A DNA stretch of 64,000 nt from Clostridioides sp. ES-S-0010-02 (GTDB lineage: Bacteria; Bacillota; Clostridia; Peptostreptococcales; Peptostreptococcaceae): the NCBI GenBank assembly GCA_020641055.1, contig CP067345.1, positions 760,001 through 824,000 on the forward strand. Direction: 5' to 3'. The notes under the pieces are model-generated. The model saw nothing but the letters and a program-made list of their open reading frames with translations, was not told the DNA's origin and did not search any database. Position numbers and translations under genes: made by a program. Shown here piece after piece: positions 52,558 to 62,139 of this stretch (position 1 is its first letter; every line of letters begins with the position of its first letter).

Positions 52558-54636
52558 GTGGTAAGAATATTTGAAGATTATATTGAAAAAAGATTTGACA
52601 ATGAACTACTGCGAATAGAAGCATGGGGAAAAAATTCTTTACGTATTAGGTCATTTGTCGACCAAAATTTTATTGATGAAAATTATGCTCTTAATGAAAA
52701 ACCTAAGTTGAATAAAGAAGATATTAAAATCGACAAGAGTGAAGATGGTAGTGTAAGTATTAAAAATGGAAAATTAAAGGCTATCTTAGACCATAGAGAT
52801 AGAATTACATTTTATAACGATAAAAATGAAATATTGTTAAAGGAATTTATTAGATTAAGAGCTGTAAAACACGATGATGGTGGAGAAGACGTAGGAACCA
52901 TTGAAATTACCAAAGACTTTAACTCCACACTTAAATTAAAATCAAGAGAATATAGACCAAGTTGTAATGGAGAATTTGAAGTAACTACTAGATTTGAGTC
53001 TAAACCTTGTGAAAAGGTTTTTGGGATGGGACAATACCAACATGAATTTCTAGATTTAAAGAATACCATTTTGGAGTTAGCTCAAAGAAATTCTCAAATA
53101 TCAGTTCCTTATTATATTTCTAGCTTAGGTTATGGATTTTTATGGAATAATCCAGGGATTGGAAGAGTATCTTTTGCCAAGAACATAACAGAGTGGAAGA
53201 TGTTTTCTACAAACTTTATAGATTATTGGATTACTTGTGGAGAAAGCCCAAAAGAGTTAAGTAAAAATTACTCTCAAGTTACAGGAACTGTACCTATGAT
53301 GCCTGAAAACCTATTAGGGCTATGGCAAAGTAAATTAAGATATAGAACTTCAGAGGAAGTTTTGGATGTTGTGAAAGAATACTCAAAAAGAGGCATTAAA
53401 CTTTCGTCAATTGCAATCGACTATTTTCATTGGCCTAAGCAAGGTGAATATAAATTTGACTTAGATTATTGGAAAAATCCTAAGGAATTAGTTAGGAAAC
53501 TAAAAGAAGAGTATTCAGTAGAACCAATAGTATCTGTATGGCCTACAGTTCAAAGTGATGCAGAAAACTACAATGATTATTTAGAAAATGGATATTTAGT
53601 CAATGTTAATCGTGGTGTCAGAATGACAATGCAAATTCAAGGAAATACAGTATTTGTAGACATGACAAATAGAGATGCAAGGGACTATGTTTGGGATAGA
53701 ATAGATAAAAATTATAAGCAACTGGGAATTGATTATTATTGGTTAGATGTAGCTGAACCTGGATATTCTGTTTATGATTTTGATAATTATAGATACAAAA
53801 AAGGAAATGTTTTAAGCTGTGGTAACATTTATCCTATTGATTATTTAAAAATGATTTATCATGGTTTACATGATGATACAGAGTCAGTTGTAACTCTTGT
53901 AAGAGGAGCTTGGGCAGGAGCTCAAAAGTATGGAGCTTTAGTATGGTCTGGTGATATTGATTCTAGTTTTGAGGCTTTTAATAATCAAGTAAATACAGGG
54001 TTAAATATGGGACTAGCAGGTATACCATGGTGGACGACAGATATTGGAGGTTTCCATGGAGGAAATCCTAACGACCCAGAATTTAGAGAACTTATGGTGA
54101 GATGGTTCCAATATGCTACTTTTTCACCAATTTTAAGAATGCATGGAGATAGATTGCCTCATAGCAAACCATTATCAAATAAAGGTGGAGGTTCAATGGT
54201 AACTGGAGCTCCTAATGAGATATGGTCTTATGGTGAAGACGTTGAAGTAATTCTTACAAAGTTCATCAAAATTAGAGAAAGTATAAAAACTTATTTATCA
54301 AAATTGATGAAAGAAGCTCATGAAGAAGGAACACCAATTATGAGAACTTTATTTTATGAATTTCCTGAAGATGATAAAACTTGGGAGATTGATAATACAT
54401 ATATGCTTGGAGATGAAATTTTGGTTGCTCCAATAATGAATTATAAAGATAGAAGTAGAAAAGTATATTTGCCAAAAGGATATACATGGGAGAATATCTT
54501 TAGTGGGGTTAGTTATGAAGGTGGAAAAACTTATGAAATTGAATGCCCACTTGAAGAAATTCCTATTTTCTTAAAGCAAAATTCTAAGCATAATTTTGAA
54601 GAACTAAAAAATATTTTGAGAGAGGTGAAATCATAA
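52558..54636 (+). CDS. GH31 glycosidase, probable alpha-xylosidase
   Basis: 692-aa glycoside hydrolase of family 31 (YicI-like). The catalytic nucleophile is Asp397 in YYWLDVAEPGY and the acid/base is Asp466 in VWSGDIDSS. An N-terminal beta-sandwich (about 1-240) precedes the (beta/alpha)8 barrel, and a short C-terminal beta domain follows. No signal peptide, so it acts in the cytosol, probably on a xyloside or glucoside brought in by the mannose-type PTS encoded next. GTG at 52558 is chosen because AGGAGG is 6 nt away; the in-frame ATG at 52552 abuts AGGAGG. A shared operator with xylBA favours alpha-xylosidase activity. Confidence 0.85.
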   Translation: MVRIFEDYIEKRFDNELLRIEAWGKNSLRIRSFVDQNFIDENYALNEKPKLNKEDIKIDKSEDGSVSIKNGKLKAILDHRDRITFYNDKNEILLKEFIRLRAVKHDDGGEDVGTIEITKDFNSTLKLKSREYRPSCNGEFEVTTRFESKPCEKVFGMGQYQHEFLDLKNTILELAQRNSQISVPYYISSLGYGFLWNNPGIGRVSFAKNITEWKMFSTNFIDYWITCGESPKELSKNYSQVTGTVPMMPENLLGLWQSKLRYRTSEEVLDVVKEYSKRGIKLSSIAIDYFHWPKQGEYKFDLDYWKNPKELVRKLKEEYSVEPIVSVWPTVQSDAENYNDYLENGYLVNVNRGVRMTMQIQGNTVFVDMTNRDARDYVWDRIDKNYKQLGIDYYWLDVAEPGYSVYDFDNYRYKKGNVLSCGNIYPIDYLKMIYHGLHDDTESVVTLVRGAWAGAQKYGALVWSGDIDSSFEAFNNQVNTGLNMGLAGIPWWTTDIGGFHGGNPNDPEFRELMVRWFQYATFSPILRMHGDRLPHSKPLSNKGGGSMVTGAPNEIWSYGEDVEVILTKFIKIRESIKTYLSKLMKEAHEEGTPIMRTLFYEFPEDDKTWEIDNTYMLGDEILVAPIMNYKDRSRKVYLPKGYTWENIFSGVSYEGGKTYEIECPLEEIPIFLKQNSKHNFEELKNILREVKS

Positions 54637-55415
54637 TGGAGCCACAATTATGGCAATTATTATTAATCGTACTTTATGGATTTTTTATAAACTATGAAAA
54701 AAATTCAACAATGTTTGGTACATATCAACCAGTAACAGCAGGTTTTATTACTGGTCTTATCCTAGGTGATATAAACACAGGTTTATATATTGGAGGTACA
54801 TTACAACTATTATCATTAGGTATTAGTAACTTTGGTGGAGCATCAATACCTGATTATCAAACAGCAAGTATAGTAGCTACATTTATAACTATTACAACTA
54901 AGCAAGAAGCATCTGTAGGAATTTCTATAGGTATCCCAGTTGCTTTATTGATGGTACAGTTAGATGTTCTTAGAAATACTATTGGTATATGGCTAGTTCA
55001 TAAAGCAGAAGATGGAGCTAGAAAAGGAAATTATAAAAATATAACATATATGCAAATGTTAGGAGTATTATTAACAGCAGCTACAACAGGTATTCCAGTA
55101 GCTCTATCTGTAATATTTGGACCTTCTTTAATTAACACAATTTTAAAATATACACCTGAATGGTTAACAGGTGGTTTAACAGTAGCTGGAGGATTACTTC
55201 CAGCGGTAGGAATAGGATTATTACTTAGATACCTTCCTGCTAAGGAGTATTTTAGTTATTTAGTAATTGGTTTTGTTTTAGCAGTATATATGAAAGTACC
55301 ATTGTTAGGTGTAGCTTTAATTGGAGGAGCAATTGCACTTATAATTTACAAAAAGAATGTAGAAAATCAAGCACAACATTATACTGTGGCAGGAGGTATG
55401 GATGAAGATGAGTGA
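54636..55415 (+). CDS. Mannose-family PTS EIIC
   Basis: 259-aa membrane subunit (ManY/SorA type) of a mannose-family PTS, with about seven membrane segments. AGFITGLILGDINTGLYIGG (about residues 34-53) is the conserved N-terminal segment. The ATG shares a base with the preceding stop (TAATG), and the 3' end overlaps EIID by 14 bp. It forms the membrane channel with EIID. Confidence 0.9.
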   Translation: MEPQLWQLLLIVLYGFFINYEKNSTMFGTYQPVTAGFITGLILGDINTGLYIGGTLQLLSLGISNFGGASIPDYQTASIVATFITITTKQEASVGISIGIPVALLMVQLDVLRNTIGIWLVHKAEDGARKGNYKNITYMQMLGVLLTAATTGIPVALSVIFGPSLINTILKYTPEWLTGGLTVAGGLLPAVGIGLLLRYLPAKEYFSYLVIGFVLAVYMKVPLLGVALIGGAIALIIYKKNVENQAQHYTVAGGMDEDE

Positions 55416-56217
55416 TAATGTATCAGTAAATAAATCAAATGAAAAAGTTAAGAAAAGTGTTCTATGGCGTTGGTTTTTCACAAGTTCTGTTTCTTCAAAT
55501 TATGAGAAGATGCAAGCTTTAGCATATTGTTATGCAGTACTACCATTTTTAAAGGTAGTATATAAAGATAACCCAGAAAAACTTCAAAAAGCTGTATTAA
55601 ATCATTTACAGTTTTTCAATACTAATCCATGGGTTGCACCTTATATTTTGGGTATTAATGTAGCTATGGAGGAATTATCAAGTGAAGATACTGAGGAGGC
55701 TGTTACTTCAATTAAAACAGGATTGATGGGACCAGTAGCAGGTTTAGGAGATAGTTTATTTGTTGTTATTCCATGGACAATTTTTGGAGCAATAGCAGCT
55801 AACATGGCGATAGATGGAAGTCCATTTGGAATCTTATTATGGATTGCAGTGAGTGTAGCGTTAAAATTATTAAGTATACCACTATTTAATGCTGGATATA
55901 CATCAGGTACTAAGCTAATATCTTCAATTGAAAAAAGTTTGAAGATTTTAACTGAGAGTACATCTATTTTAGGATTAATGGTGGTGGGAGCATTGATACC
56001 ATCTGTAGTAAAAGCTAATGTTGCTTTGAACTTTCAACAAGGCGACTTTACAATGAAAGGTCAAGAAATATTAGACCAAATTATGCCTGGATTAGTTCCT
56101 GCAATTTTAGTTTTAGTTGTGTATTGGGCTCTTAAAAAGAACATAAAGCCTATATACTTAATTTTAGGTGTAATGGTTGTTTCAATAATTTTATATGCAT
56201 TAGGTATTTTAAAATAA
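55402..56217 (+). CDS. Mannose-family PTS EIID
   Basis: 271-aa membrane subunit unique to the mannose family. Conserved parts include WRWFFTSSVSSNYEKMQALA (about residues 22-41), the GLMGPVAGLGDSLFVVIPW segment (about 112-130) and a C-terminal membrane segment. AGGAGG lies 5 nt before the ATG, inside the EIIC gene. It acts with EIIC in transport. Confidence 0.92.
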   Translation: MKMSDNVSVNKSNEKVKKSVLWRWFFTSSVSSNYEKMQALAYCYAVLPFLKVVYKDNPEKLQKAVLNHLQFFNTNPWVAPYILGINVAMEELSSEDTEEAVTSIKTGLMGPVAGLGDSLFVVIPWTIFGAIAANMAIDGSPFGILLWIAVSVALKLLSIPLFNAGYTSGTKLISSIEKSLKILTESTSILGLMVVGALIPSVVKANVALNFQQGDFTMKGQEILDQIMPGLVPAILVLVVYWALKKNIKPIYLILGVMVVSIILYALGILK

Positions 56218-56237
56218 GGAAAGGGTGATATTTAGAT

Positions 56238-56720
56238 ATGGAAATGAAAGGCATTAAAAATATTCGTATAGATGACCGTTTAATCCATGGTCAAGTTGCA
56301 ACTATGTGGAGTAATAAATTAGGTGTTACAAGATTAATGGTAGTAAATGATGCAGTAGCTAATAATTCTGTTCAAAAACAAGTTCTAAGAATGGCTACAC
56401 CTGCGGGAATAGCATCATCTATAATTACAGAAGAAACTGCCATAAAAAATATTACTGCTGGTAAGTATGAAGGACAAAATGTATTATTAATTGTAAAGTC
56501 TCCTGTTGACCTTATTCCATTTATAGAAGCAGGATTAAAGATACATAATATAAATGTTGGAAATATGTCAAGTAGAAAAGATACAACAGTATTAAAATCT
56601 AATATCAGTGTTACAGAAGAAGAGAAGGAAGCATTTAGAAAACTCCTAGATGAAGGAATTGAAATTACAACTATAATGACACCTGATGACAAAAAAACTT
56701 ATCTTGTAGATATTTTATAA
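56238..56720 (+). CDS. Mannose-family PTS EIIB
   Basis: 160-aa cytosolic phosphotransfer subunit that passes phosphate from EIIA to the sugar. The active-site His is in NIRIDDRLIHGQVATMW (His19 or so), the standard EIIB motif of this family. The in-frame ATG at 56244 is an alternative start; AAAGGGTGA is at either suitable distance. It is separate from EIIA here, whereas some relatives are fused. Confidence 0.9.
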   Translation: MEMKGIKNIRIDDRLIHGQVATMWSNKLGVTRLMVVNDAVANNSVQKQVLRMATPAGIASSIITEETAIKNITAGKYEGQNVLLIVKSPVDLIPFIEAGLKIHNINVGNMSSRKDTTVLKSNISVTEEEKEAFRKLLDEGIEITTIMTPDDKKTYLVDIL

Positions 56721-56740
56721 AATTAGAGAGGTGTATTAAA

Positions 56741-57145
56741 GTGAATAGTATTATTTTGATGAGTCATGGAAATATGGCTGAAGAAGTTTTGAATTCTGCA
56801 AAAATGATAATAGGGGATACTATAAATTATCCTACTGTAAATATGAAACAGGATGATGGAATTGAAGGAACAATAAAAAAACTAAAAAAAGCTTTAGAAG
56901 TATATAAAGAAAGTTCAGAAATAGTTATAATGGTGGATTTAATTGGTGGAACGCCATGTAATGCTGCTTTATTAGAGGCCAGTATTGATAGTAGAATTAA
57001 AATCATTTCAGGGTTAAATTTAGGTATGGTTATTGAATCAGCTTTTTCAGATGAAAAAGAATTAGCAGTAAAGTTAGAGAAGATAGGTAAAGACAATATT
57101 TCTATAGTTGAACCTACAATGAGTTTATTATCTGATGATGAATAG
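56741..57145 (+). CDS. Mannose-family PTS EIIA
   Basis: 134-aa cytosolic phosphocarrier that accepts phosphate from HPr at the His in IILMSHGNMAEEVLNSA. The VDLIGGTPCNAALLEA segment (about residues 66-81) is also conserved. The start is GTG after GAGAGGTG. It is the last gene of the operon glycosidase-EIIC-EIID-EIIB-EIIA, which imports and phosphorylates a sugar or disaccharide before cleavage. Confidence 0.92.
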   Translation: MNSIILMSHGNMAEEVLNSAKMIIGDTINYPTVNMKQDDGIEGTIKKLKKALEVYKESSEIVIMVDLIGGTPCNAALLEASIDSRIKIISGLNLGMVIESAFSDEKELAVKLEKIGKDNISIVEPTMSLLSDDE

Positions 57146-57249
57146 AAACTTTATATTAATATCTAATTAATGTACAACTTCTGAGAAAGAGAATATAAAT
57201 AATCTTGTGTAAACTCCAGAATAAATTTAATTTTAGAATTTATACTTTA

Positions 57250-57282
57250 AAGGGGTTATGGCTGTGTAGTCATAACCCTTAT
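57250..57282 (+). terminator. Probable terminator of PTS operon
   Basis: AGGGGTTATG (57251-57260) pairs with CATAACCCTT (57271-57280) with one G-U. The downstream T-tract is weak (ATTT). Confidence 0.55.
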
Positions 57283-57586
57283 TTAAGATTATTACCATCT
57301 TTATAAAAATAGCATCTATATAAAGCTATTCTTAATTTTTTTGACTTTAATAATGACTGTAACTAATATTTCATTAAGATGAATATTTAATCGATTTAAT
57401 ACTTTAGGTCAGGTTCTAAAACTTTGAATTCACTTATATATAATACTGGAAGTTATTAAATAAAGTGATTTATGAAGTGATTCATCTGTTGTAAATGTCG
57501 ATTTAGATGTAGTTACCTTTTTCAGTGTTCCATTACAATTATAGTATAAGTAATGGGTTTGAATTCGTTTAGGTATTAAAAAATGT
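57283..57586. other. Intergenic, no supported gene
   Basis: The minus strand has an open stretch of about 45 codons (57575 down to about 57435) without start codon or ribosome site and with no family I recognise. Otherwise AT-rich and featureless. Confidence 0.4.
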
Positions 57587-57610
57587 AACTAGCTTTTTAA
57601 GCTAGTTTTT
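57587..57610. terminator. Bidirectional terminator after xylR
   Basis: AACTAGCTT (57587-57595) and AAGCTAGTT (57599-57607) with a 3-nt loop. On the minus strand it comes 13 bp after the xylR stop and is followed by ACATTTTTT. Confidence 0.75.
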
Positions 57611-57620
57611 AGATTACTCA

Positions 57621-58802
57621 TTATAGTGTAGTTATTTTATCATTTATTTCGTTCATCAAAGTTAAATTTTGTATATTTAAAAAGCTCTTGATATTTACAG
57701 CAGAACCACCATATAGAGATGCCTCAGACCCTAATGATGAAATTTCTATATTTATACCTTTGTTAAAAGAACTAACTAACATATCTTTTGTAATCTGTAA
57801 TATCTCAGGTATATCTCTAATTATTTGGCTATTTAAATAGATTATCTCAGGAGCATAGGTTGCAATAGCATTATTTATAGCTATTGATAAGTAACTGCAA
57901 AAATCCTTAATAACTTTTTTAGCATTTTGATTATTTGCATAGTATAGCTGTTTTACCATATTAGAATCCATCTTAGGGATATTTTCTAAAGAAGAAAGTT
58001 GTTCAAATACTTTTTTCTCTGAACAATATTGTTCTAAACATCCAAGGTTTCCACAAGGACAGGGTTTACCATTAGGCATGATAATAGTATGGCCAATTTC
58101 GCCGCTCATACCATTTCTACCATTATATAATTTATTGTTTATTATAATGCCTGAACCAAATCCACTGTGAATACTAAGACTAAGTAATGAACTATGTATC
58201 GTTGAGAAAGTACTCTCAGCTAAAGCTGTTAAATTTGCCTCATTTTCTATATGAATAGGGAAGTCGTATTTTTCACTAAGGATACTATATAAATCAATCT
58301 CATTAAGATTATAATATGGAGTAAACAGTATTTTATTTTCACAAGTAATTCCATGTATAGCCAGAGTGAATCCTACTACATTATAAGGAGTATCTATTTT
58401 GGATATATTATAACTATTTATGACTTCATCTATTAGTTGTATGACATTATCTTTATTTATCTGTATATCTGTCAAATTCTTTGACTTTATAATAGTTCCA
58501 TCTAAATAAGATAGAGAAGAGAATATATAGTCATATCCAATATCCATACTTAAAGAAATCCCTGCACATTTATTAAATACTAAAAGTATGGGTTTTCTTC
58601 CACCACTATGAGTGCTATTTCCAATTCCTATTTCATGGACTAGAGATTCATCAATAAGTTTTTTGGTAATAGCAGATATAGTTGCTTTGTTTAATCCTAT
58701 GGTAGAGGCGATACTCGCTCTAGAAATAGGACCATTTTTTATAATTTGTTCAAGTACCAATCTTTCATTCATTTCTCGAATAGTGTATTTATCAGTAACC
58801 AA
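57621..58802 (-). CDS. xylR: ROK-family repressor, probable XylR
   Basis: 393-aa ROK-type repressor. An N-terminal winged helix (about residues 1-70; GPISRASIASTIGLNKATIS) is followed by an actin-like sugar-binding domain with the zinc motif GKPCPCGNLGCLEQY (about 255-270). The start is taken as TTG at 58802, correctly spaced after AAGGAGGA; the reading frame further upstream is open but has no ribosome site. It is divergent from xylBA with an operator in between (58907-58925) and a similar operator before the GH31-PTS genes. Xylose or a derivative should release it. Confidence 0.85.
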   Translation of the reverse strand: MVTDKYTIREMNERLVLEQIIKNGPISRASIASTIGLNKATISAITKKLIDESLVHEIGIGNSTHSGGRKPILLVFNKCAGISLSMDIGYDYIFSSLSYLDGTIIKSKNLTDIQINKDNVIQLIDEVINSYNISKIDTPYNVVGFTLAIHGITCENKILFTPYYNLNEIDLYSILSEKYDFPIHIENEANLTALAESTFSTIHSSLLSLSIHSGFGSGIIINNKLYNGRNGMSGEIGHTIIMPNGKPCPCGNLGCLEQYCSEKKVFEQLSSLENIPKMDSNMVKQLYYANNQNAKKVIKDFCSYLSIAINNAIATYAPEIIYLNSQIIRDIPEILQITKDMLVSSFNKGINIEISSLGSEASLYGGSAVNIKSFLNIQNLTLMNEINDKITTL

Positions 58803-58867
58803 TTTGATATTCCTCCTTAAAATAATATTGTAATACTTTTTAGTTAAAAATAAAAGGTTATTTTGCA

Positions 58868-58896
58868 TTGACAAAGATAATTAAATATTTTATTAT
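58868..58896 (+). promoter_or_regulatory. Promoter of xylBA
   Basis: TTGACA (58868-58873), 17-bp spacer, TATTAT (58891-58896). The operator follows immediately. Confidence 0.82.
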
Positions 58897-58906
58897 TAGT
58901 TCATAA

Positions 58907-58925
58907 GTTAGTTTAATATACTAAC
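58907..58925 (+). promoter_or_regulatory. Probable XylR operator
   Basis: GTTAGT (58907-58912) and ACTAAC (58920-58925) form perfect 6-bp arms around TTAATAT, spanning the expected transcription start. It resembles the TTAGT-centred operators of Firmicute XylR proteins. Confidence 0.65.
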
Positions 58926-58972
58926 AAAAATAAAGCAAGTAAAATATATCTAAACATAAAAAAATTGGAATA

Positions 58973-58982
58973 GGAAAACGAT
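58973..58982 (+). promoter_or_regulatory. GGAAAACGAT box in xylB leader, candidate CcpA site
   Basis: Third copy of the box, located downstream of the transcription start and 33 bp before xylB, a position where bound CcpA could act as a roadblock. Confidence 0.45.
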
Positions 58983-59014
58983 AATTATAAGTACTATCTC
59001 AAGGAGGGATTAAA

Positions 59015-60556
59015 TTGGAGTATGTATTAGGTGTAGATATTGGTACATCAGGTACGAAAACTGTCTTATTTGATAAACTAGGAAATACTATAGAAAGCTG
59101 TACATATGAATATCCTCTTATACAAGAGAAATCAGGTTGGGCAGAACAGGATGCTAATGACTGGTGGAAAGCTGTAGTAGAATCTATAAGACATGTAATT
59201 CAAAGTTCAAATATAAGTAGTGAATATATAAAAGGAATTGGATTATCAGGACAGATGCATGGTCTAGTTATGCTAGATAAAGAAGGTAATACATTAAGAA
59301 ACTCTATAATATGGTGTGACCAACGTACAATAAAAGAATGTGAAGAGATAACTGACTTAGTGGGAAAAGAAAGATTAATTGAAATAACTGCTAATCCAGC
59401 ACTTACAGGCTTTACAGCATCAAAAATATTATGGGTTAGAAATAACGAACCTGATATTTACAAAAATACTAATAAAATACTTCTTCCAAAAGACTATATA
59501 AGATACAAGTTGACAGGAAAGTATGCTACAGAAGTATCAGATGCAAGTGGTATGCAGTTACTTGATATAAGTAAAAGAAATTGGAGTGATGAAGTACTTG
59601 AAAAGTTAAATATCGATAAAAACCTTTTAGGTAAAGTTTATGAATCTCAAGAAATAACAGGATATGTGACTAAAGAGGTAGCAGACTTAACAGGGCTTAA
59701 AGAAGGAACAATAGTTGTAGGAGGAGCTGGAGACCAAGCAGCAGGAGCTATAGGAAATGGAATAGTTGAAGAAGGGGTAGTTTCATCTACTATTGGCACA
59801 TCAGGGGTGGTATTTGCATATACAAAAGAACCTAAAGTTGATAAAGAAGGTAGAGTTCATACTTTCTGTCACGCAGTACCAAATACATGGCATGTTATGG
59901 GTGTTACTCAAGGGGCAGGATTATCATTAAAATGGTTTAAGGATAATTTCTGTCAAAGAGAAATAGAAATTTCAAAATCTTTAGAGAAAGATGTATATGA
60001 AATTATAAATGGGCAAGTAAGTCAGGTATCATCAGGATGTAATGGATTACTTTACTTACCATATATGATGGGAGAGAGGACTCCTCATCTTGACCCTTAT
60101 GCTAGAGGAGTGTTCTTTGGATTATCTCCAATGCACTCTAAAAAAGAAATGGCAAGAGCAATTATGGAGGGTGTTTCATACAGTTTAAAAGATTGTATGG
60201 ATATAATACAAAGCCTTAATATAGATGTTAATGAAGTAAGAGCCTCTGGAGGAGGAGGTAAAAGTAAAGTCTGGAGACAGATGCAGGCAGATATGTTTAA
60301 TCAAGATGTATATACTATAAACTCAAGTGAAGGTCCAGCATTGGGAGTTGCAATTCTTGCACTAGTAGGGTCAGGAATATATGAAAATATACAACAAGCT
60401 TGCAATGTCATAATAAAAACTTCAACTAAGTTAGAACCAATAAATGAAAATGTGGACATGTACAAGAGATATCACAAATTGTATAAAAAATTATACAAGT
60501 CTTTAAAAGATGATTTTAAGATGTTAGATGAAGCAGTTAATTTTAAAGATAAATAA
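59015..60556 (+). CDS. xylB: Xylulokinase
   Basis: 513-aa FGGY sugar kinase that phosphorylates D-xylulose to xylulose 5-phosphate. The ATP loop VDIGTSGTKTVLFD (about residues 6-19), GLSGQMHGLVMLD (about 76-88) with the substrate Met-His, and the WCDQRT motif are typical. GGAGDQAAGAIGNG near residue 236 is the second signature. The start is TTG after AAGGAGGG. It is followed by xylA after 69 bp. Confidence 0.93.
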   Translation: MEYVLGVDIGTSGTKTVLFDKLGNTIESCTYEYPLIQEKSGWAEQDANDWWKAVVESIRHVIQSSNISSEYIKGIGLSGQMHGLVMLDKEGNTLRNSIIWCDQRTIKECEEITDLVGKERLIEITANPALTGFTASKILWVRNNEPDIYKNTNKILLPKDYIRYKLTGKYATEVSDASGMQLLDISKRNWSDEVLEKLNIDKNLLGKVYESQEITGYVTKEVADLTGLKEGTIVVGGAGDQAAGAIGNGIVEEGVVSSTIGTSGVVFAYTKEPKVDKEGRVHTFCHAVPNTWHVMGVTQGAGLSLKWFKDNFCQREIEISKSLEKDVYEIINGQVSQVSSGCNGLLYLPYMMGERTPHLDPYARGVFFGLSPMHSKKEMARAIMEGVSYSLKDCMDIIQSLNIDVNEVRASGGGGKSKVWRQMQADMFNQDVYTINSSEGPALGVAILALVGSGIYENIQQACNVIIKTSTKLEPINENVDMYKRYHKLYKKLYKSLKDDFKMLDEAVNFKDK

Positions 60557-60625
60557 TTAAAACAGGTTTAAACTAATAAAAAATATTACATACATCATAT
60601 GTGTAAAACATTGGGAGGATATAAA

Positions 60626-61963
60626 ATGAGTGAAATATTTAAAGGAATAGGACAAGTAAAATTTGAAGGAATAAATTCTGAAAATGAGTTAGCATTTAGA
60701 TACTACAATCCTGAACAAGTAGTAGGAGATAAGACTATGAAAGAGCACTTAAGGTTTGCAATGAGTTACTGGCATACTTTATGTGGAGAAAGTAATGACC
60801 CATTTGGAGTAGGTACAGTAGATAGACCTTGGAATAACATGACAAATCCAATGGAAATAGCAAAGTTTAAAGTTGATGCAGGATTTGAATTTATGACTAA
60901 GATGGGAATTGAGTATTTCTGTTTCCATGATAGAGATATAGCTCCAGAAGGAAAAGATTTAGCTGAAACAAATAAAATATTAGATGAAATAGTTGAGTAC
61001 ATAAAACTTAAAATGAAAGAGACAGGTATAAAATTGTTATGGGGAACTGCTAATATGTTTGGTAATCCAAGATTTGTTCATGGGGCATCTACAACTTGTA
61101 ATGCTGATGTTTACGCTTATGCAGCGGCTCAAGTGAAAAAGGCTATGGAAGTTACTAAGTATTTAGGTGGAGAAAACTTTGTATTCTGGGGTGGAAGAGA
61201 AGGTTATGAAACTTTACTTAATACTAATACAGAACTTGAAATGGATAACTTTGCAAGATTTCTAAAAATGGCTGTAGATTATGCTAAAGAAATTGGATTT
61301 ACTGGACAATTCTTAATAGAACCTAAGCCAAAGGAGCCTACTAAACATCAATATGACTTTGATACTGCTACAGTTTTAGGATTCTTAAGAAAGTACAATT
61401 TAGATAAATACTTCAAAATGAATATAGAAGCAAACCATGCAACACTTGCAGGTCATACTTTCCAACATGAGTTAAATATAGCTAGAATAAACAATGTTTT
61501 AGGAAGTGTTGATGCAAATCAAGGAGATTTATTATTAGGATGGGATACAGACCAATTCCCAACAAATATATATGATGCAACACTTGCAATGTATGAAGTG
61601 TTAAAGCAAGGTGGAATAGCACCAGGTGGATTTAACTTTGACTCTAAAGTAAGAAGAGCATCTTTTGAAGTAGAAGATTTATTTTTAGCTTATATTGCAG
61701 GAATGGATACATTTGCAAAAGGATTATTAATAGCTCATAAATTATTAGAGGATGAAGTATTTGAAAACTTTACTAAAGATAGATATGTAAGTTTTAGTGA
61801 AGGTATAGGTAAAGACATAGTAGAAGGTAAGGTTGGATTTAAGGAATTAGAAACTTATGCACTACAAATGTCAACTATAAAGAATAAGTCTGGAAGACAA
61901 GAAATGTTAGAAAACATACTTAATAGGTATATATATGAAGTTGATACAATTTGCAACAAGTAG
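60626..61963 (+). CDS. xylA: Xylose isomerase
   Basis: 445-aa metal-dependent enzyme that interconverts D-xylose and D-xylulose. Signature parts are [13 protein letters not shown] with the catalytic His (about residue 100), FWGGREGYE (about 188-196), the metal-ligand region [16 protein letters not shown] and DANQGD. Full family length. ATG at 60626 is chosen because GGGAGG is 7 nt upstream; a longer frame from GTG at 60599 lacks support. It works with xylulokinase to feed the pentose phosphate pathway. No dedicated xylose permease is nearby. Confidence 0.94.
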   Translation: MSEIFKGIGQVKFEGINSENELAFRYYNPEQVVGDKTMKEHLRFAMSYWHTLCGESNDPFGVGTVDRPWNNMTNPMEIAKFKVDAGFEFMTKMGIEYFCFHDRDIAPEGKDLAETNKILDEIVEYIKLKMKETGIKLLWGTANMFGNPRFVHGASTTCNADVYAYAAAQVKKAMEVTKYLGGENFVFWGGREGYETLLNTNTELEMDNFARFLKMAVDYAKEIGFTGQFLIEPKPKEPTKHQYDFDTATVLGFLRKYNLDKYFKMNIEANHATLAGHTFQHELNIARINNVLGSVDANQGDLLLGWDTDQFPTNIYDATLAMYEVLKQGGIAPGGFNFDSKVRRASFEVEDLFLAYIAGMDTFAKGLLIAHKLLEDEVFENFTKDRYVSFSEGIGKDIVEGKVGFKELETYALQMSTIKNKSGRQEMLENILNRYIYEVDTICNK

Positions 61964-62093
61964 TTGTATAGTTATGAATCTTAACTGATTAAATAAAAAC
62001 TAGGGAGTATTCTCTAGCTTTTATTTTAAAGTGGAAGACTAAAGATGCAAAGTAAGAGACTAAAGATACTAAAAAATTAATTTAAATTACAAC

Positions 62094-62138
62094 AAAGTGC
62101 CTATATTTGAATAATAAATCCAAAATAGGCACTTTAAA
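62094..62138. terminator. Bidirectional terminator between xylA and alkylsulfatase
   Basis: AAAGTGCCTAT (62094-62104) and ATAGGCACTTT (62125-62135), 11-bp perfect arms. It lies 4 bp from the alkylsulfatase stop and downstream of xylA. A weaker hairpin at about 62003-62020 may also serve xylA. Confidence 0.65.
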
Positions 62139-62139
62139 A

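Noticed and set aside
57435-57575. Minus-strand open stretch of about 45 codons, considered a transposase relic
   Set aside because: No start, no ribosome site, and no recognisable transposase motif or terminal repeats.
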